Numbered from the stretch's first letter, positions 15,810-24,337 are shown. The stretch is DNA of 40,417 bases from SZUA-584 sp964607965 (GCA_964607965.1 CAZSMH010000007.1:1-40417); one strand, 5' to 3'. Program-made: numbers and translations. The notes: a model not told the origin generated them from the letters alone.

Positions 15810-16592
15810 GTGGAGGCGTTAACTGGCACGCTGGTTTTTATATTCGGAACGCTTATTGGCAGCTTTTTAAACGTATGCATTTACAGGCTGCCGCTTGAAC
15901 GTTCAATAGTTAGAGAGCCTTCTTCATGCCCATCCTGCGGAGCAAGGCTTAGTGCGTTTGATATGGTTCCGATTTTAAGCTATGCGCTGCTTCTCGGCAA
16001 ATGCCGCCGCTGCAAAGCGCGTATATCTCCAATATATCCGGCAATCGAGGCGCTTACAGGCACGCTGTATCTGCTGCTTTATATAAAACTCGGGCTCGTT
16101 TGGGTACTGCCGGTGTATGCTGCGCTTATAAGCCTGCTTATCGTTGCGGCGTTTATAGACATGCGGCACATGATTATACCCAACGGCATTGTAATAGCCG
16201 GTCTGTTTGTCGGCGTGGTGCAGCTTGCAGCCGCAATAATCACCGGAATGTTCGGGCCGTGGCACAGCTACGTTATAGGCTTTTTCGCCGGAGGGCTGCC
16301 CCTTTTGCTGATTGCTCTTTTGGCCGGTCTTGTGCTTAAAAAAGAGGCGATGGGCGGAGGAGATATTAAACTTATGGCTTTTTGCGGGCTGATAATCGGC
16401 TGGAAGCTTATAATACCGGCCTATCTTATAGCTTTTATCGCGGGTGCGCTTATTACTGTTTTGCTTATAGCGGCGGGGCGTAAAAAACGCGGCGATGCGA
16501 TACCCTTCGGGCCTTTTCTGGCTCTGGGTACAGTTGCAAGCGTTTTTATAGGGAACGAGCTTATTGACTGGTATCTGGGGCTGTTGCTATGA
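15810..16592 (+). CDS. pilD: Prepilin leader peptidase and N-methyltransferase PilD
   Basis: PilD cuts the leader from prepilins and methylates the new N-terminus, working in the membrane. The 260-residue product has the N-terminal methylation domain with zinc cysteines Cys40, Cys43, Cys65 and Cys68. The two catalytic aspartates of this aspartyl protease family are visible at Asp117 (FIDMRHMIIP) and Asp185 (GGGDIK). About seven or eight membrane spans can be read. The GTG start at 15810 is preceded by an AAGGCAAGG region. It overlaps the first minor pilin gene by 4 bases, and its substrates are the four prepilin-like proteins encoded around it. Confidence 0.95.
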   Translation: MEALTGTLVFIFGTLIGSFLNVCIYRLPLERSIVREPSSCPSCGARLSAFDMVPILSYALLLGKCRRCKARISPIYPAIEALTGTLYLLLYIKLGLVWVLPVYAALISLLIVAAFIDMRHMIIPNGIVIAGLFVGVVQLAAAIITGMFGPWHSYVIGFFAGGLPLLLIALLAGLVLKKEAMGGGDIKLMAFCGLIIGWKLIIPAYLIAFIAGALITVLLIAAGRKKRGDAIPFGPFLALGTVASVFIGNELIDWYLGLLL

Positions 16593-17329
16593 AAATGAAT
16601 AAAAAAGCGTATACGCTGTTGGAAGTAGTGCTGGCGGTTTTCATATTCAGCATTGTAGCGCTGCCATTGCTGGGTATATTTCTTCAGGCCGTCAAAACCG
16701 ATGTAGCCGCACGCGGCGTTTTAAACGCCAATTACATAGCGCAGAACTATATCGAGCAGCTGTATTCCACGACATATAAGCAGGCGCTTGACAGTCTGCC
16801 GGATAAACAGCAGGCGGGAGATTATTATCTGTCTGCAACAATTCTGCCATACGGCACTGCGGGAAATCTTTTTACCTCCGCCTGCGTATTCGCGCATCTG
16901 CTGCTTATGGATGACGGCAAGATGCTTGCGGTAATGCCGGACGGAAAATGGCAGCTTTTCGGTTCCATACCCGCTAATATTTCGCTTGGAGTGTCCGGCG
17001 GAGTTTATACTCTTTCCTGCGACGGAACACAGCTTACGGGAACCTCCGCATACGGAAACTGTATGCTTGTTGTAAACGCTATGAAAAAACCCGAATCAAG
17101 CACATCGCCCAACATAACTCTCGGCCAGGGGTGTAAAACAGCGGTATACTGTACGCGGGCAAATAAAGACTCTGTATCAATAGTCGGTGACCAGAGCAGT
17201 ATTGTAAAGCATATTGACATTATATCCGGAGATACGTCTCTGATTAATGTGACTGCAAAAGTATACGATTTTCCTGATTCGGATACGCCTGTGGGCGTGT
17301 CCCAGACGTATATATCAATAAATAATTAG
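16589..17329 (+). CDS. Minor prepilin with Ala at the cleavage site
   Basis: This 246-residue pilin-like protein probably sits at the pilus tip or primes assembly. The N-terminus reads MKMNKKA then YTLLEVVLAVFIFSIVALPLLG, with the conserved Glu at position 5 of the mature form. The residue before the cut is Ala, whereas almost all prepilins have Gly, so processing by PilD may be slower or altered. The rest is beta-rich and resembles PilV/PulG-type minor pilins only loosely. It is translationally coupled to pilD (ATGA overlap) and followed after 5 bases by the next minor pilin gene. Confidence 0.8.
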   Translation: MKMNKKAYTLLEVVLAVFIFSIVALPLLGIFLQAVKTDVAARGVLNANYIAQNYIEQLYSTTYKQALDSLPDKQQAGDYYLSATILPYGTAGNLFTSACVFAHLLLMDDGKMLAVMPDGKWQLFGSIPANISLGVSGGVYTLSCDGTQLTGTSAYGNCMLVVNAMKKPESSTSPNITLGQGCKTAVYCTRANKDSVSIVGDQSSIVKHIDIISGDTSLINVTAKVYDFPDSDTPVGVSQTYISINN

Positions 17330-17334
17330 GAGCC

Positions 17335-17742
17335 ATGATGGGCAATAAGGGATTCACATTAATTGAACTGCTCGTTACTATTGCGATTCTTGCAGTAGCG
17401 GCAGGATTAATGTTTACCTTGTTCGGTCAGGGCTTATCGCTCTATACTATTGAGACCGAATCGGCGGACGAACAGCAAAGCTTGCGGCAGATATTGTCCG
17501 AAATCACCAACAGCGCGCGTATTGCCGATGTTGACAGCATTGATGTTAATGACAACGCGCTTACAATCGGCAGCAACGTTTACAGCCACAGCGGACAAAA
17601 CGTGCTGAAAAACGGTACTCCCATTGCCGATAGGATCGTTTCATTTGAAGTAAGCCTTGATGACTCAACATCTTTGCTCAGCATCACTGTCAGCAACACT
17701 AAAGGCGCAAACCTGCAGACGTCTCTTACGCTGGCGAAATAA
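17335..17742 (+). CDS. Minor prepilin (PilW/GspH-like)
   Basis: The 135-residue product has a short leader (MMGNKG) and the class III spine FTLIELLVTIAILAVAAGLMFTLF with Glu5. The region after it (SADEQQSLRQILSEITNSARIAD) is typical of PilW/GspJ-like minor pilins, but the protein is shorter than most. A GGAG site precedes two consecutive ATG codons, and either could be the start. It lies between two other minor pilin genes and is probably part of a tip complex with them. Confidence 0.85.
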   Translation: MMGNKGFTLIELLVTIAILAVAAGLMFTLFGQGLSLYTIETESADEQQSLRQILSEITNSARIADVDSIDVNDNALTIGSNVYSHSGQNVLKNGTPIADRIVSFEVSLDDSTSLLSITVSNTKGANLQTSLTLAK

Positions 17743-17762
17743 CGCCGAAAGGAGTGATGATT

Positions 17763-19220
17763 GTGAGATTAAAAGGAATAGTTAATAACCGGCGCGGCTC
17801 TGCGCTGCTTATGGCAGTGGTTACTATTTGTTTTATGCTGGTTATCGGGCTTGCCGTTACTACTATGGCTTTGGGCACGCTGAGAATGAACACGTCCGAC
17901 TCCACTACAAACGATGCTTATTATGCGGCAGAGGCCGGTGTCAGCAGCGCGATAGAACACATAAAGCACGAGGTTTCAAGCTATTACGCGCAGATGCTGG
18001 ATGCGGACAGCAGCACTTACTCTACCCTTTTTACAAATTTCTTTTCCGGAATAAATACGAACGCACAGCTTACTTTCGCAGAGCCGGCGTTTAGCGACAT
18101 AACCACTAATACTGTTTTTTCGGTTTCCGGTTCCGATCCTAACCTGCAGTCATTTAATATAACCACTACTTCTACTGCTGCCGATGGAACAAAATATAAG
18201 GTTCAAGGCAACGTTTCGGTGGTACGGCTTGATTTGCGGACAGGATCTTGGTTTTTAGACAACTGGGCAATATATGTGGGCGGACAGCTGTATCTCGCCG
18301 CGAACCGCGGCATGGGCGTGACGGGCAATGTAATGCTCGGCGAATTTGTAGAAGTAAACCCCAGCCCATGGTATACGCGTTTAAACCATTCAGGAGGCGA
18401 TTTAGTAATTGACCCTACAGCGGGCGATGCATTATCGGACGCGCTGTCTTATCCCTCGTATAGTACACCTTCCATCTCTTCTCCAGATGTATATATCACA
18501 CAAAATGATTATACATATACTGCTGGCTCGACAGAAAAAATCTATATTGTCGGCGCCCCTGATGTAGACTTTTCCGTCACTACCAATGGTATAGCAGACA
18601 GGGGTTCTGTCATATACAGCCGCGGCAACTTGACCATTCCAAGCTGCGGCGATATATACGCAAGTATTTACTGCGACGGCAACCTGTCTCTGGGCGGTGC
18701 GGACTTTTACGGAGATATACACTGCCGGGGCAACATAACAATCAGCGGCGGCAACTATTACGGCGATATTGTATGTGACGGAAATCTTACTCTATCTAAT
18801 TTTCATTCCGACGGGTCTGCTGTTGTCGGCGGCAGCATTAATGTAATCAGCGGTTCAAGCATAGGCAACATGTATGCCTCGGGCTCTATCACGCTTACCA
18901 GCATGAGCTCCGCCGGCGTAATCTATTCATCTACCCAGCTAAACTTGGGCGGTTTCAGCGCGTCCGGCATATTTTTCTCCGCCGGCGATATAGCAGTATC
19001 GGGAAGCCCGAGTATATCCGGTGCTGTATTTGTAATGGATGATTTATTCTATTCAGACAGCAGCGGATGGCTGACAGTTACATACAGCCAGTCCGTCATC
19101 GACGATCTTCTGGCCGATCCCGAAACAAGCTTCTTTTTCGGCGGAGGCGGAAGTTCAATGATTTCTGTCACAGCGGACGTTATTTCAGACCAAAGCATTG
19201 CGGCCGTCGGCCGACAATAA
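17763..19220 (+). CDS. PilX-like minor pilin with a C-terminal repeat (beta-solenoid-like) domain
   Basis: The 485-residue product begins MRLKGIVNNRRG, then SALLMAVVTICFMLVIGLAVTTMA and a PilX-type continuation DAYYAAEAGVSSAIEH. The spine lacks Glu5, as in PilX/GspK proteins that cap the pilus tip. From about residue 280 there are short repeats of the form GNLTI-x-GDIY, GNLSL-GADFYGDIH, GNITI-GGNYYGDIV and GNLTL. This pattern recalls bactofilin/polymer-forming or beta-solenoid folds and could present a long tip structure. The start is GTG 17763, 8 bases after GGAG. The upstream GTG overlaps the ribosome site and the ATG at 17757 is too close. It ends 16 bases before pilM. Confidence 0.82.
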   Translation: MRLKGIVNNRRGSALLMAVVTICFMLVIGLAVTTMALGTLRMNTSDSTTNDAYYAAEAGVSSAIEHIKHEVSSYYAQMLDADSSTYSTLFTNFFSGINTNAQLTFAEPAFSDITTNTVFSVSGSDPNLQSFNITTTSTAADGTKYKVQGNVSVVRLDLRTGSWFLDNWAIYVGGQLYLAANRGMGVTGNVMLGEFVEVNPSPWYTRLNHSGGDLVIDPTAGDALSDALSYPSYSTPSISSPDVYITQNDYTYTAGSTEKIYIVGAPDVDFSVTTNGIADRGSVIYSRGNLTIPSCGDIYASIYCDGNLSLGGADFYGDIHCRGNITISGGNYYGDIVCDGNLTLSNFHSDGSAVVGGSINVISGSSIGNMYASGSITLTSMSSAGVIYSSTQLNLGGFSASGIFFSAGDIAVSGSPSISGAVFVMDDLFYSDSSGWLTVTYSQSVIDDLLADPETSFFFGGGGSSMISVTADVISDQSIAAVGRQ

Positions 19221-19236
19221 ACTTTAGGAGGTATGC

Positions 19237-20274
19237 ATGCCAGTAAAGCAAACAGCAGCTGTATCGCTTGATATAGGTCATTCTAATCTAAAGATAGTAC
19301 AGACCGCATCTGATGGCCGTATCGTCAAGTTTGTCGTTCATAAAATGCCGGAAGGCTGTATTGATGACTTGAATATTATTTATGACGATGCTCTTGTCAA
19401 ATCACTAAAAGGAGCAAAAAAAATAGCGCATCAATCGGGAGGAAAGTGCACGCTTGTGTTAAGCGGCAGCGATATCATAACCCGTCATTTTACTCTTCCT
19501 GTCCTTCCCGAGGAAGAGCTCTATCAAAACATACTCAACGAAATGTCCGGTTATCTTCCCGTCAGCCCCGATAAATATAATATTGATTATAAAATTGCCG
19601 AATTGATACAAGAGGAAGGCATTGACATGTACAAGGTGCTTGTCTGCACTGCCCACAAGCGCATAATCGCCAAATTCAAGAAGGTGCTGTCTATGGCCGG
19701 CTTAAAGCTTAATGTCGTAGATACCTGTGAAAACGCACGCGAGAAGCTGCTTAAATATAACCATTCCTTCAATGAAGATTTTGCGATAGATGACGGCACA
19801 TGTATACTCGATTTTGGCTCTAAAACAACACGCGCAAGCGTTTATCATAACGGCAATTATTATGTAAGCAACATAATAAAGCGTTCCGGCCAAACGATAA
19901 CCGATGCAGTTGCAAAAAGCACAGGAAAAGATATTATTGCGGCGGAAGTCTTAAAGCGCGAAGTCAATTTGCTTACCAAATCACATACAGACACGGAATT
20001 AAAATCTGCCGTTGCTTATGAGGTGGATTCGCTGCTGCTGGAGATAAACCGTGTTTTGGACTACTACCGTACTCGTTCTAAGCTGCCTGTAAGAAGAATC
20101 TATCTTTCGGGAGGCGGCTCTTTGCTGCCGGGTCTGCAAGAGTATATGGAAGACTATTTCGGCCTTCCGGTCCGCTCAGCGGAAGAGTTGTTTCTGTCCA
20201 ATAAATCATCCGGCCCCGGTCTTGCATTTCTGCTTAATGCATATGCGGCTACACTAAGGGAGGAACTCCCATGA
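19237..20274 (+). CDS. pilM: Type IV pilus assembly protein PilM
   Basis: PilM is an actin-like cytoplasmic ATP-binding protein that docks to the N-terminal tail of PilN and links the ATPases to the membrane complex. The 345-residue product has the actin-fold phosphate motif LDIGHSNLKIVQ near the N-terminus, a second LDFGSKTTRASVY segment and the adenosine motif LSGGGSLLPGLQEYMEDYFGLPV. The length and order match PilM. A TAGGAGG site precedes the ATG, and the gene overlaps pilN by 4 bases. Confidence 0.93.
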   Translation: MPVKQTAAVSLDIGHSNLKIVQTASDGRIVKFVVHKMPEGCIDDLNIIYDDALVKSLKGAKKIAHQSGGKCTLVLSGSDIITRHFTLPVLPEEELYQNILNEMSGYLPVSPDKYNIDYKIAELIQEEGIDMYKVLVCTAHKRIIAKFKKVLSMAGLKLNVVDTCENAREKLLKYNHSFNEDFAIDDGTCILDFGSKTTRASVYHNGNYYVSNIIKRSGQTITDAVAKSTGKDIIAAEVLKREVNLLTKSHTDTELKSAVAYEVDSLLLEINRVLDYYRTRSKLPVRRIYLSGGGSLLPGLQEYMEDYFGLPVRSAEELFLSNKSSGPGLAFLLNAYAATLREELP

Positions 20275-20900
20275 AAAATGACGTTAATCTTCTTACAGTA
20301 CGCAAAAGCGCCGAAAAAAACAGTAAAAAGCGTACATATGTATTGCTTGTTATTCTGTTTGCCGTAGTTTTGCTTGCTGGAGTTGTTTTGCCGACCCGCG
20401 CTTACGACGATGCCGAACGAAAATTAAAAAAGCTTGAGAATGATTTAAGCAAACTTACGATAACAGAAAAAATGTTCGCGGAAACGACCGATACCGCTGC
20501 TCTTGCGGTCAACCAGCGTGCACAGCTTGAAGCTCTTTACAGTTCCCGTTCTGATATATTGTCGTATCTTTCCGTTATTGAGAAGTCGCTGCCCCAAACA
20601 GCTTTGCTTACTGATATTATGTTTTCTGATAATTCCGTCGGGATCTCCGGCATAGCGCCGGATGACCAAGCCATAGCCGTCTTTTGTTTAAGGCTCCGAA
20701 ATTCGGATATGTTTAGCAGCGTTTTGGTTTCAAGCAGCACGCTTCTTCCGGATGAGAATTATACCGCTTTCAGCATAGACGCCGTACTATATAAATCACT
20801 CTCCGGCGGAGCGGCTGTCGAAGAAGGCGAAAAAGGTACCGCTGATAAAACGGATTCAGATGCAAGCAATAAGGTAAGCCCACAGGAGGATAATCAATGA
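20271..20900 (+). CDS. pilN: Type IV pilus assembly protein PilN
   Basis: PilN is a single-span membrane protein. The 209-residue product has a short cytoplasmic tail with the conserved NLL motif (MKNDVNLLTVRKS), which in the family binds PilM. It then has one membrane helix (YVLLVILFAVVLLAGVVLP), a coiled coil (DDAERKLKKLENDLSKL) and a ferredoxin-like outer domain. The last 30 residues are acidic and low in complexity. Overlaps of 4 bases with pilM and pilO indicate coupled translation of the platform complex. Confidence 0.9.
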   Translation: MKNDVNLLTVRKSAEKNSKKRTYVLLVILFAVVLLAGVVLPTRAYDDAERKLKKLENDLSKLTITEKMFAETTDTAALAVNQRAQLEALYSSRSDILSYLSVIEKSLPQTALLTDIMFSDNSVGISGIAPDDQAIAVFCLRLRNSDMFSSVLVSSSTLLPDENYTAFSIDAVLYKSLSGGAAVEEGEKGTADKTDSDASNKVSPQEDNQ

Positions 20901-21580
20901 GTATATCAAAACGTGAAAAAGTGCTTATTGTAATTGCGCTGATATTTGCAGTTTTTTGTATGTATTATTTCTTCTTTCTGCAGCCGCATACAGAAAAGAT
21001 GAGTGAGCTGAATAATAAAATAACCGACAGCGATACAAATCTTAAAGCCAGCCAGCAGATGCAGGCCAGCAACGCAGCGCTGGAAAAAAGAATAGCCGAA
21101 GACATGGCGGTTGTTAATGAGTTGAGCAGCAATATTACCAAGGGTAACGACCAGCCGCCGCTGCTTGTATTTCTTGAAGAAACCGTTAAATCAAATGATG
21201 CAGTCAAGGACACTTTTCTTTTCGGTAAACCGGTACAGTCCGGACATCTGTATGTTCTTCCGGTTACAATAACCTTTACAAGTAATTATCAGAGTCTTAA
21301 AAAAATACTGTCTGTATTTGCAGACGGCAAATACTTCATAAAAGTAACCGGCCTTTTTGCTTATTTGAAAACCGAAAATAATATACCGGCTTTTGAAGAC
21401 GGCAATACTCAAGACGATACTCAAGGTGTCACTCAAGACGATGACGAACAAACGCAGCCCTATGGCATGCTGGAGGTTAAAATTATGATGGAGGTTTACA
21501 GCTTAGCGGCAGACATACCGCCCGACACCGAGTATGCTTTCGATAAAGATTATACTTTCGGCACCGATATATTTAGCTGA
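20897..21580 (+). CDS. pilO: Type IV pilus assembly protein PilO
   Basis: PilO pairs with PilN through similar coiled-coil and ferredoxin-like domains on the outer side of the membrane. The 227-residue product has a basic start, one membrane helix (VLIVIALIFAVFCMYYFFFL), a coiled coil (MSELNNKITDSDTNLKASQQMQ) and an alpha-beta domain (GHLYVLPVTITFTSNYQSLKKIL). A Thr/Gln/Asp-rich linker made from 12-base repeats interrupts the C-terminal part. There is no pilP or pilQ after it, which is normal for monoderm pili. It is the last plus-strand pilus gene. Confidence 0.88.
   Translation: MSISKREKVLIVIALIFAVFCMYYFFFLQPHTEKMSELNNKITDSDTNLKASQQMQASNAALEKRIAEDMAVVNELSSNITKGNDQPPLLVFLEETVKSNDAVKDTFLFGKPVQSGHLYVLPVTITFTSNYQSLKKILSVFADGKYFIKVTGLFAYLKTENNIPAFEDGNTQDDTQGVTQDDDEQTQPYGMLEVKIMMEVYSLAADIPPDTEYAFDKDYTFGTDIFS
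21407..21442 (+). repeat. Three 12-base tandem repeats inside pilO
   Basis: ACTCAAGACGAT occurs at 21407-21418 and 21431-21442, with a diverged middle unit ACTCAAGGTGTC between. It encodes an in-frame Thr-Gln-Asp-Asp-like linker, so unit loss or gain would not shift the frame. Confidence 0.75.
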
Positions 21581-21596
21581 CAACAGCATTATAAAT

Positions 21597-21623
21597 AGCC
21601 TCCGTTCAATTGGTACGGAGGCT
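21597..21623 (+). terminator. Hairpin between the convergent pilO and fapA-like genes
   Basis: AGCCTCCG (21597-21604) pairs with CGGAGGCT (21616-21623), a perfect 8-base stem. The T-run after it is interrupted on both strands, so it may act as a modest two-way terminator. Confidence 0.6.
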
Positions 21624-21655
21624 TCATTATTTGTGCATTAAATGTGCATTTTGAG

Positions 21656-23311
21656 CTAAGAGCGCAGTTCACAAGCGGTGAACATTACTTCTCCTTCCTT
21701 GAAACGGAAAGTTGCAAACTCAATGAGCGAACTTGTAGTCAATATGCCTGAATCTATTTGTATACGCACGTTAGGATAAATTGTTTTAAGTACGTTAACC
21801 CGTGCCCCACTATTCGTGTTAAGCAGCATCCTTAATTCCTCTATTTGCAGAGTTATGTTTTCGTATTGTTCCTCCAGATGAGTTGCGGTATCAAGAAGTT
21901 TCTGATACATAGCCTGTTTCTCGGGGGGCAGATTTGCCGCCGGCATAACACCTATTATGTTGTTTATTCTGTTAAGCTGCGCTTTTATCTCTCCTTTTTC
22001 TTTGCCAAGTTTTGTATATCTGGCGCGTTCGTCCGGCAGAATTCCCAGTTCCAGCTGCGTTCTGTCGTTGGACGGAGAACCGATTATGCGTGCCGTAACC
22101 TCTTTGCCTGCGCGAACCACACCGCCCAGAATTTTTCCCCATTTTCCTTTCATGGTAACGGAACCGCCCGCAGTAGCAATGCATTGCACTATATAATCCG
22201 CAACGATGTTGCCTTTTGCAGAAATGGTGGAGCGCTCTATAAACCGCGCCACTATGTTTCCTTCAGCTTCAAGCCTGCCCTGCCCCATGCCCTGCATTCC
22301 GTTGCGGAGTATAATATCCTTGCCCGCAATCAGTGTTGCTGCTTCAACATAGCCGCGGACCTCAATAAGGCCGGTAGCCTGTATTGTAAGGCCGGAGATA
22401 ACATTTCCGTCAACAATGATGTCACCCTCAAAGCTGACATTTCCAACGCCCATGTTGACATCGCCCTTTATTTTGTATATATCGGATATCTCTACCCTGC
22501 CGTTTATATAATCCACACGGCCGCTTTTGGCAGCCAGCAGAGAGTATCCATCGTCAGATATATTTACATTCCTTCCTTTCGGGAGCTTTCGCTCTATCCC
22601 TTTGGGAGCCGGAATAACGTTTCCGGTTACGGTGCATCCGTCTATGCCGGGTTCAGGCGGTATTGATTTGGCAACTTCCGCGCCTTGCGCAACGCTTTCG
22701 AATATGCTCAAATTCTTATAATCAGCGCTGCCGTCTTCTAGAATTTTAGGCGCTATGCTGTGCTTTGTGCTAAACAGAAATACGAGCTCGCCGTCTTTGC
22801 CTTTTTCCGGCGCCCTCCCCTGAGCAAGATTAATCGGTCTGTAATATGAACCGCTCTTAACTGCGGCGCGCACAAGCTCTTCATTTATACCGAAAACAAC
22901 CTTCCACTTTTCCTTGATTGTTTTTAAAATTTCCTCATCTGTTTTACACACGCCGGATATAACAGGTGGCAAAAGTATCATTGAGGCCACCATATCATTG
23001 CTGCTGATTTGTACGAATATATCCGAATCAGCCGGCAGCGCATCCTGCTGGTCGGCAATTTTTTGCCGTCCGCCGCGACGAAGACAAAGCTTTACGCTAT
23101 CGCTGTTGACCCCTTTAATATTACGACGTTCTATATCATATATAACAGCCTGTGTGTTAAGCGGATGTCCCTCTCCCTTTTCTTTTTCGACTTCCAAAAA
23201 AACGCCTTCTTCAGCATAACTGAAACTGTATGATGCATCGCACGACATCGGCAACTCGGCTGCAATATCTGTTTTTGTCTTTGAAATCTGGTTCTGCGGC
23301 AACTGTTCCAT
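21656..23311 (-). CDS. FapA/DUF342-family protein
   Basis: The 551-residue product matches the FapA (DUF342) family: an N-terminal region, then a central stack of short beta repeats (GDVNMGVGNVSFEGDIIVDGNV, EVRGYVEAATLIAGKDIILRNG, AEGNIVARFIERSTISAKGNIV) and a C-terminal coiled coil around LDTATHLEEQYENITLQIEELRMLL. Family members have been linked to flagellar or pilus-associated functions, but the mechanism is not established. The first ATG (23320) abuts the AAGGAG site, whereas the ATG at 23311 lies 9 bases from it, so I start there. It is convergent with pilO and sits directly downstream of the WYL regulator, possibly in one operon with it. Confidence 0.85.
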   Translation of the reverse strand: MEQLPQNQISKTKTDIAAELPMSCDASYSFSYAEEGVFLEVEKEKGEGHPLNTQAVIYDIERRNIKGVNSDSVKLCLRRGGRQKIADQQDALPADSDIFVQISSNDMVASMILLPPVISGVCKTDEEILKTIKEKWKVVFGINEELVRAAVKSGSYYRPINLAQGRAPEKGKDGELVFLFSTKHSIAPKILEDGSADYKNLSIFESVAQGAEVAKSIPPEPGIDGCTVTGNVIPAPKGIERKLPKGRNVNISDDGYSLLAAKSGRVDYINGRVEISDIYKIKGDVNMGVGNVSFEGDIIVDGNVISGLTIQATGLIEVRGYVEAATLIAGKDIILRNGMQGMGQGRLEAEGNIVARFIERSTISAKGNIVADYIVQCIATAGGSVTMKGKWGKILGGVVRAGKEVTARIIGSPSNDRTQLELGILPDERARYTKLGKEKGEIKAQLNRINNIIGVMPAANLPPEKQAMYQKLLDTATHLEEQYENITLQIEELRMLLNTNSGARVNVLKTIYPNVRIQIDSGILTTSSLIEFATFRFKEGEVMFTACELRS

Positions 23312-23387
23312 AATGCTCATCTCCTTAAAGAAGTTTTATAGTTTAAACATCTGGCTGCTTACAATATTAATAAACAGAAAAGCCTCT

Positions 23388-23487
23388 NNNNNNNNNNNNN
23401 NNNNNNNNNNNNNNNNNNNNNNNNNNNNNNNNNNNNNNNNNNNNNNNNNNNNNNNNNNNNNNNNNNNNNNNNNNNNNNNNNNNNNNN
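23388..23487. other. Assembly gap of 100 N
   Basis: One hundred unspecified bases fall within the 3' part of the WYL regulator gene. A round 100 is the usual convention for a gap of unknown size, so the true distance between the two sides, and thus the full length of the element, is uncertain. Confidence 0.99.
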
Positions 23488-24197
23488 TCAAAGTCAATAT
23501 AGTTCTTGTATTCTGATACTTCGCTTATGCTTCTTAGCGGCTTGTTTTCTATTTCCACACGCGTCATCCTGTCTACTCTGAAATGCGAAAGATTGTCGTA
23601 TTTGTCTATATTGCATATAAGATAATAAGCGTCTTCAAACCACATCAGCGTATATGGGCTAGCCAAATATCGCTGTCCCTGCCGTTTTAGGCGCTGCGTT
23701 TTATCCGGCATATACTCAAAGTATAAAAACGAAATCTTTCTGCCCAAATTCTGCGCGTGTACGATTTTGTCTATGTTGTAGTATATTTCTTCGTTGTGTG
23801 TCTTTTGCGCACGGGCAAGCTCCATATTGCGGCGAAATTTTGCGGACTGCTCATCGCCGAACCCGTCCGCAAGCTTTCTTATAAGTTCGTGCGATTTTCG
23901 TTCCGTTACAAAACGCGCAGCAGCCACAGCATTTGCGCATATCTGAGCCTCTGCCATCTCAAGCGTCCTTTGCCCGAGAAAATATGCAGCCTTCCCTTCG
24001 TATGTTTTTACGATATCATAGCCTACCTCCCTCAAAAGGTTGATATCGGCATACAACGCCTTACGTTCAGCCTTTATACCCTTTTGGTTTAAGTATTCTA
24101 TTATTTCACTTAGTTGTTTGGGGTTCTGTTCGTCCGTATACCGCATAAAATATTTCAGCAAAAGCAGTATGCGAGCTCTTTTGGGATATTCAGACAT
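23488..24197 (-). CDS. WYL-domain transcription regulator, C-terminus lost in the gap
   Basis: This protein likely senses a ligand or nucleic acid through its WYL domain and controls nearby genes. The visible 236 residues contain an N-terminal winged-helix region (RARILLLLKYFMRYTDEQNPKQLSEIIEYL) and a central WYL domain (GRKISFLYFEYMPDKTQRLKRQGQRYLASPYTLMWFEDAYYLIC). The C-terminal WCX-like extension starts before the N run. On the far side of the gap the frame could continue as RGFSVY and a stop at 23367, but that depends on an arbitrary gap length. A GGAGG site precedes the ATG. It is divergent from the small protein and recombinase genes, a common place for a regulator of an element. Confidence 0.85.
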
Positions 24198-24253
24198 TCT
24201 TATACCTCCGCATTGCTAATAAATGCTTACAACGCTTTGCAGTATTTAGCATA

Positions 24254-24282
24254 ATTATATCATACAAACAGGCATGTGAACA
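24254..24282 (-). promoter_or_regulatory. Promoter of the WYL regulator
   Basis: On the minus strand an extended -10 (TGATATAAT, with TATAAT complementary to 24254-24259) is preceded, at 17 bases, by a weak -35 TGTTCA. It lies about 57 bases before the WYL start and about 55 bases from the divergent small gene, so a shared control region is likely. Confidence 0.5.
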
Positions 24283-24337
24283 TTTAATCGGATAATGTGT
24301 TTTCTCTGCGCATAGTATGAAAAGGGGCATGCAGGGC

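Noticed and set aside
21597..21623. A CRISPR repeat or insertion-sequence end
   Set aside because: It is a single perfect hairpin between convergent genes and is explained as a terminator. No CRISPR arrays or transposase genes were seen anywhere in the window.
23367..23387. The RGFSVY segment as the true end of the WYL protein
   Set aside because: The reading frame across 100 N is arbitrary, so the C-terminus cannot be assigned.
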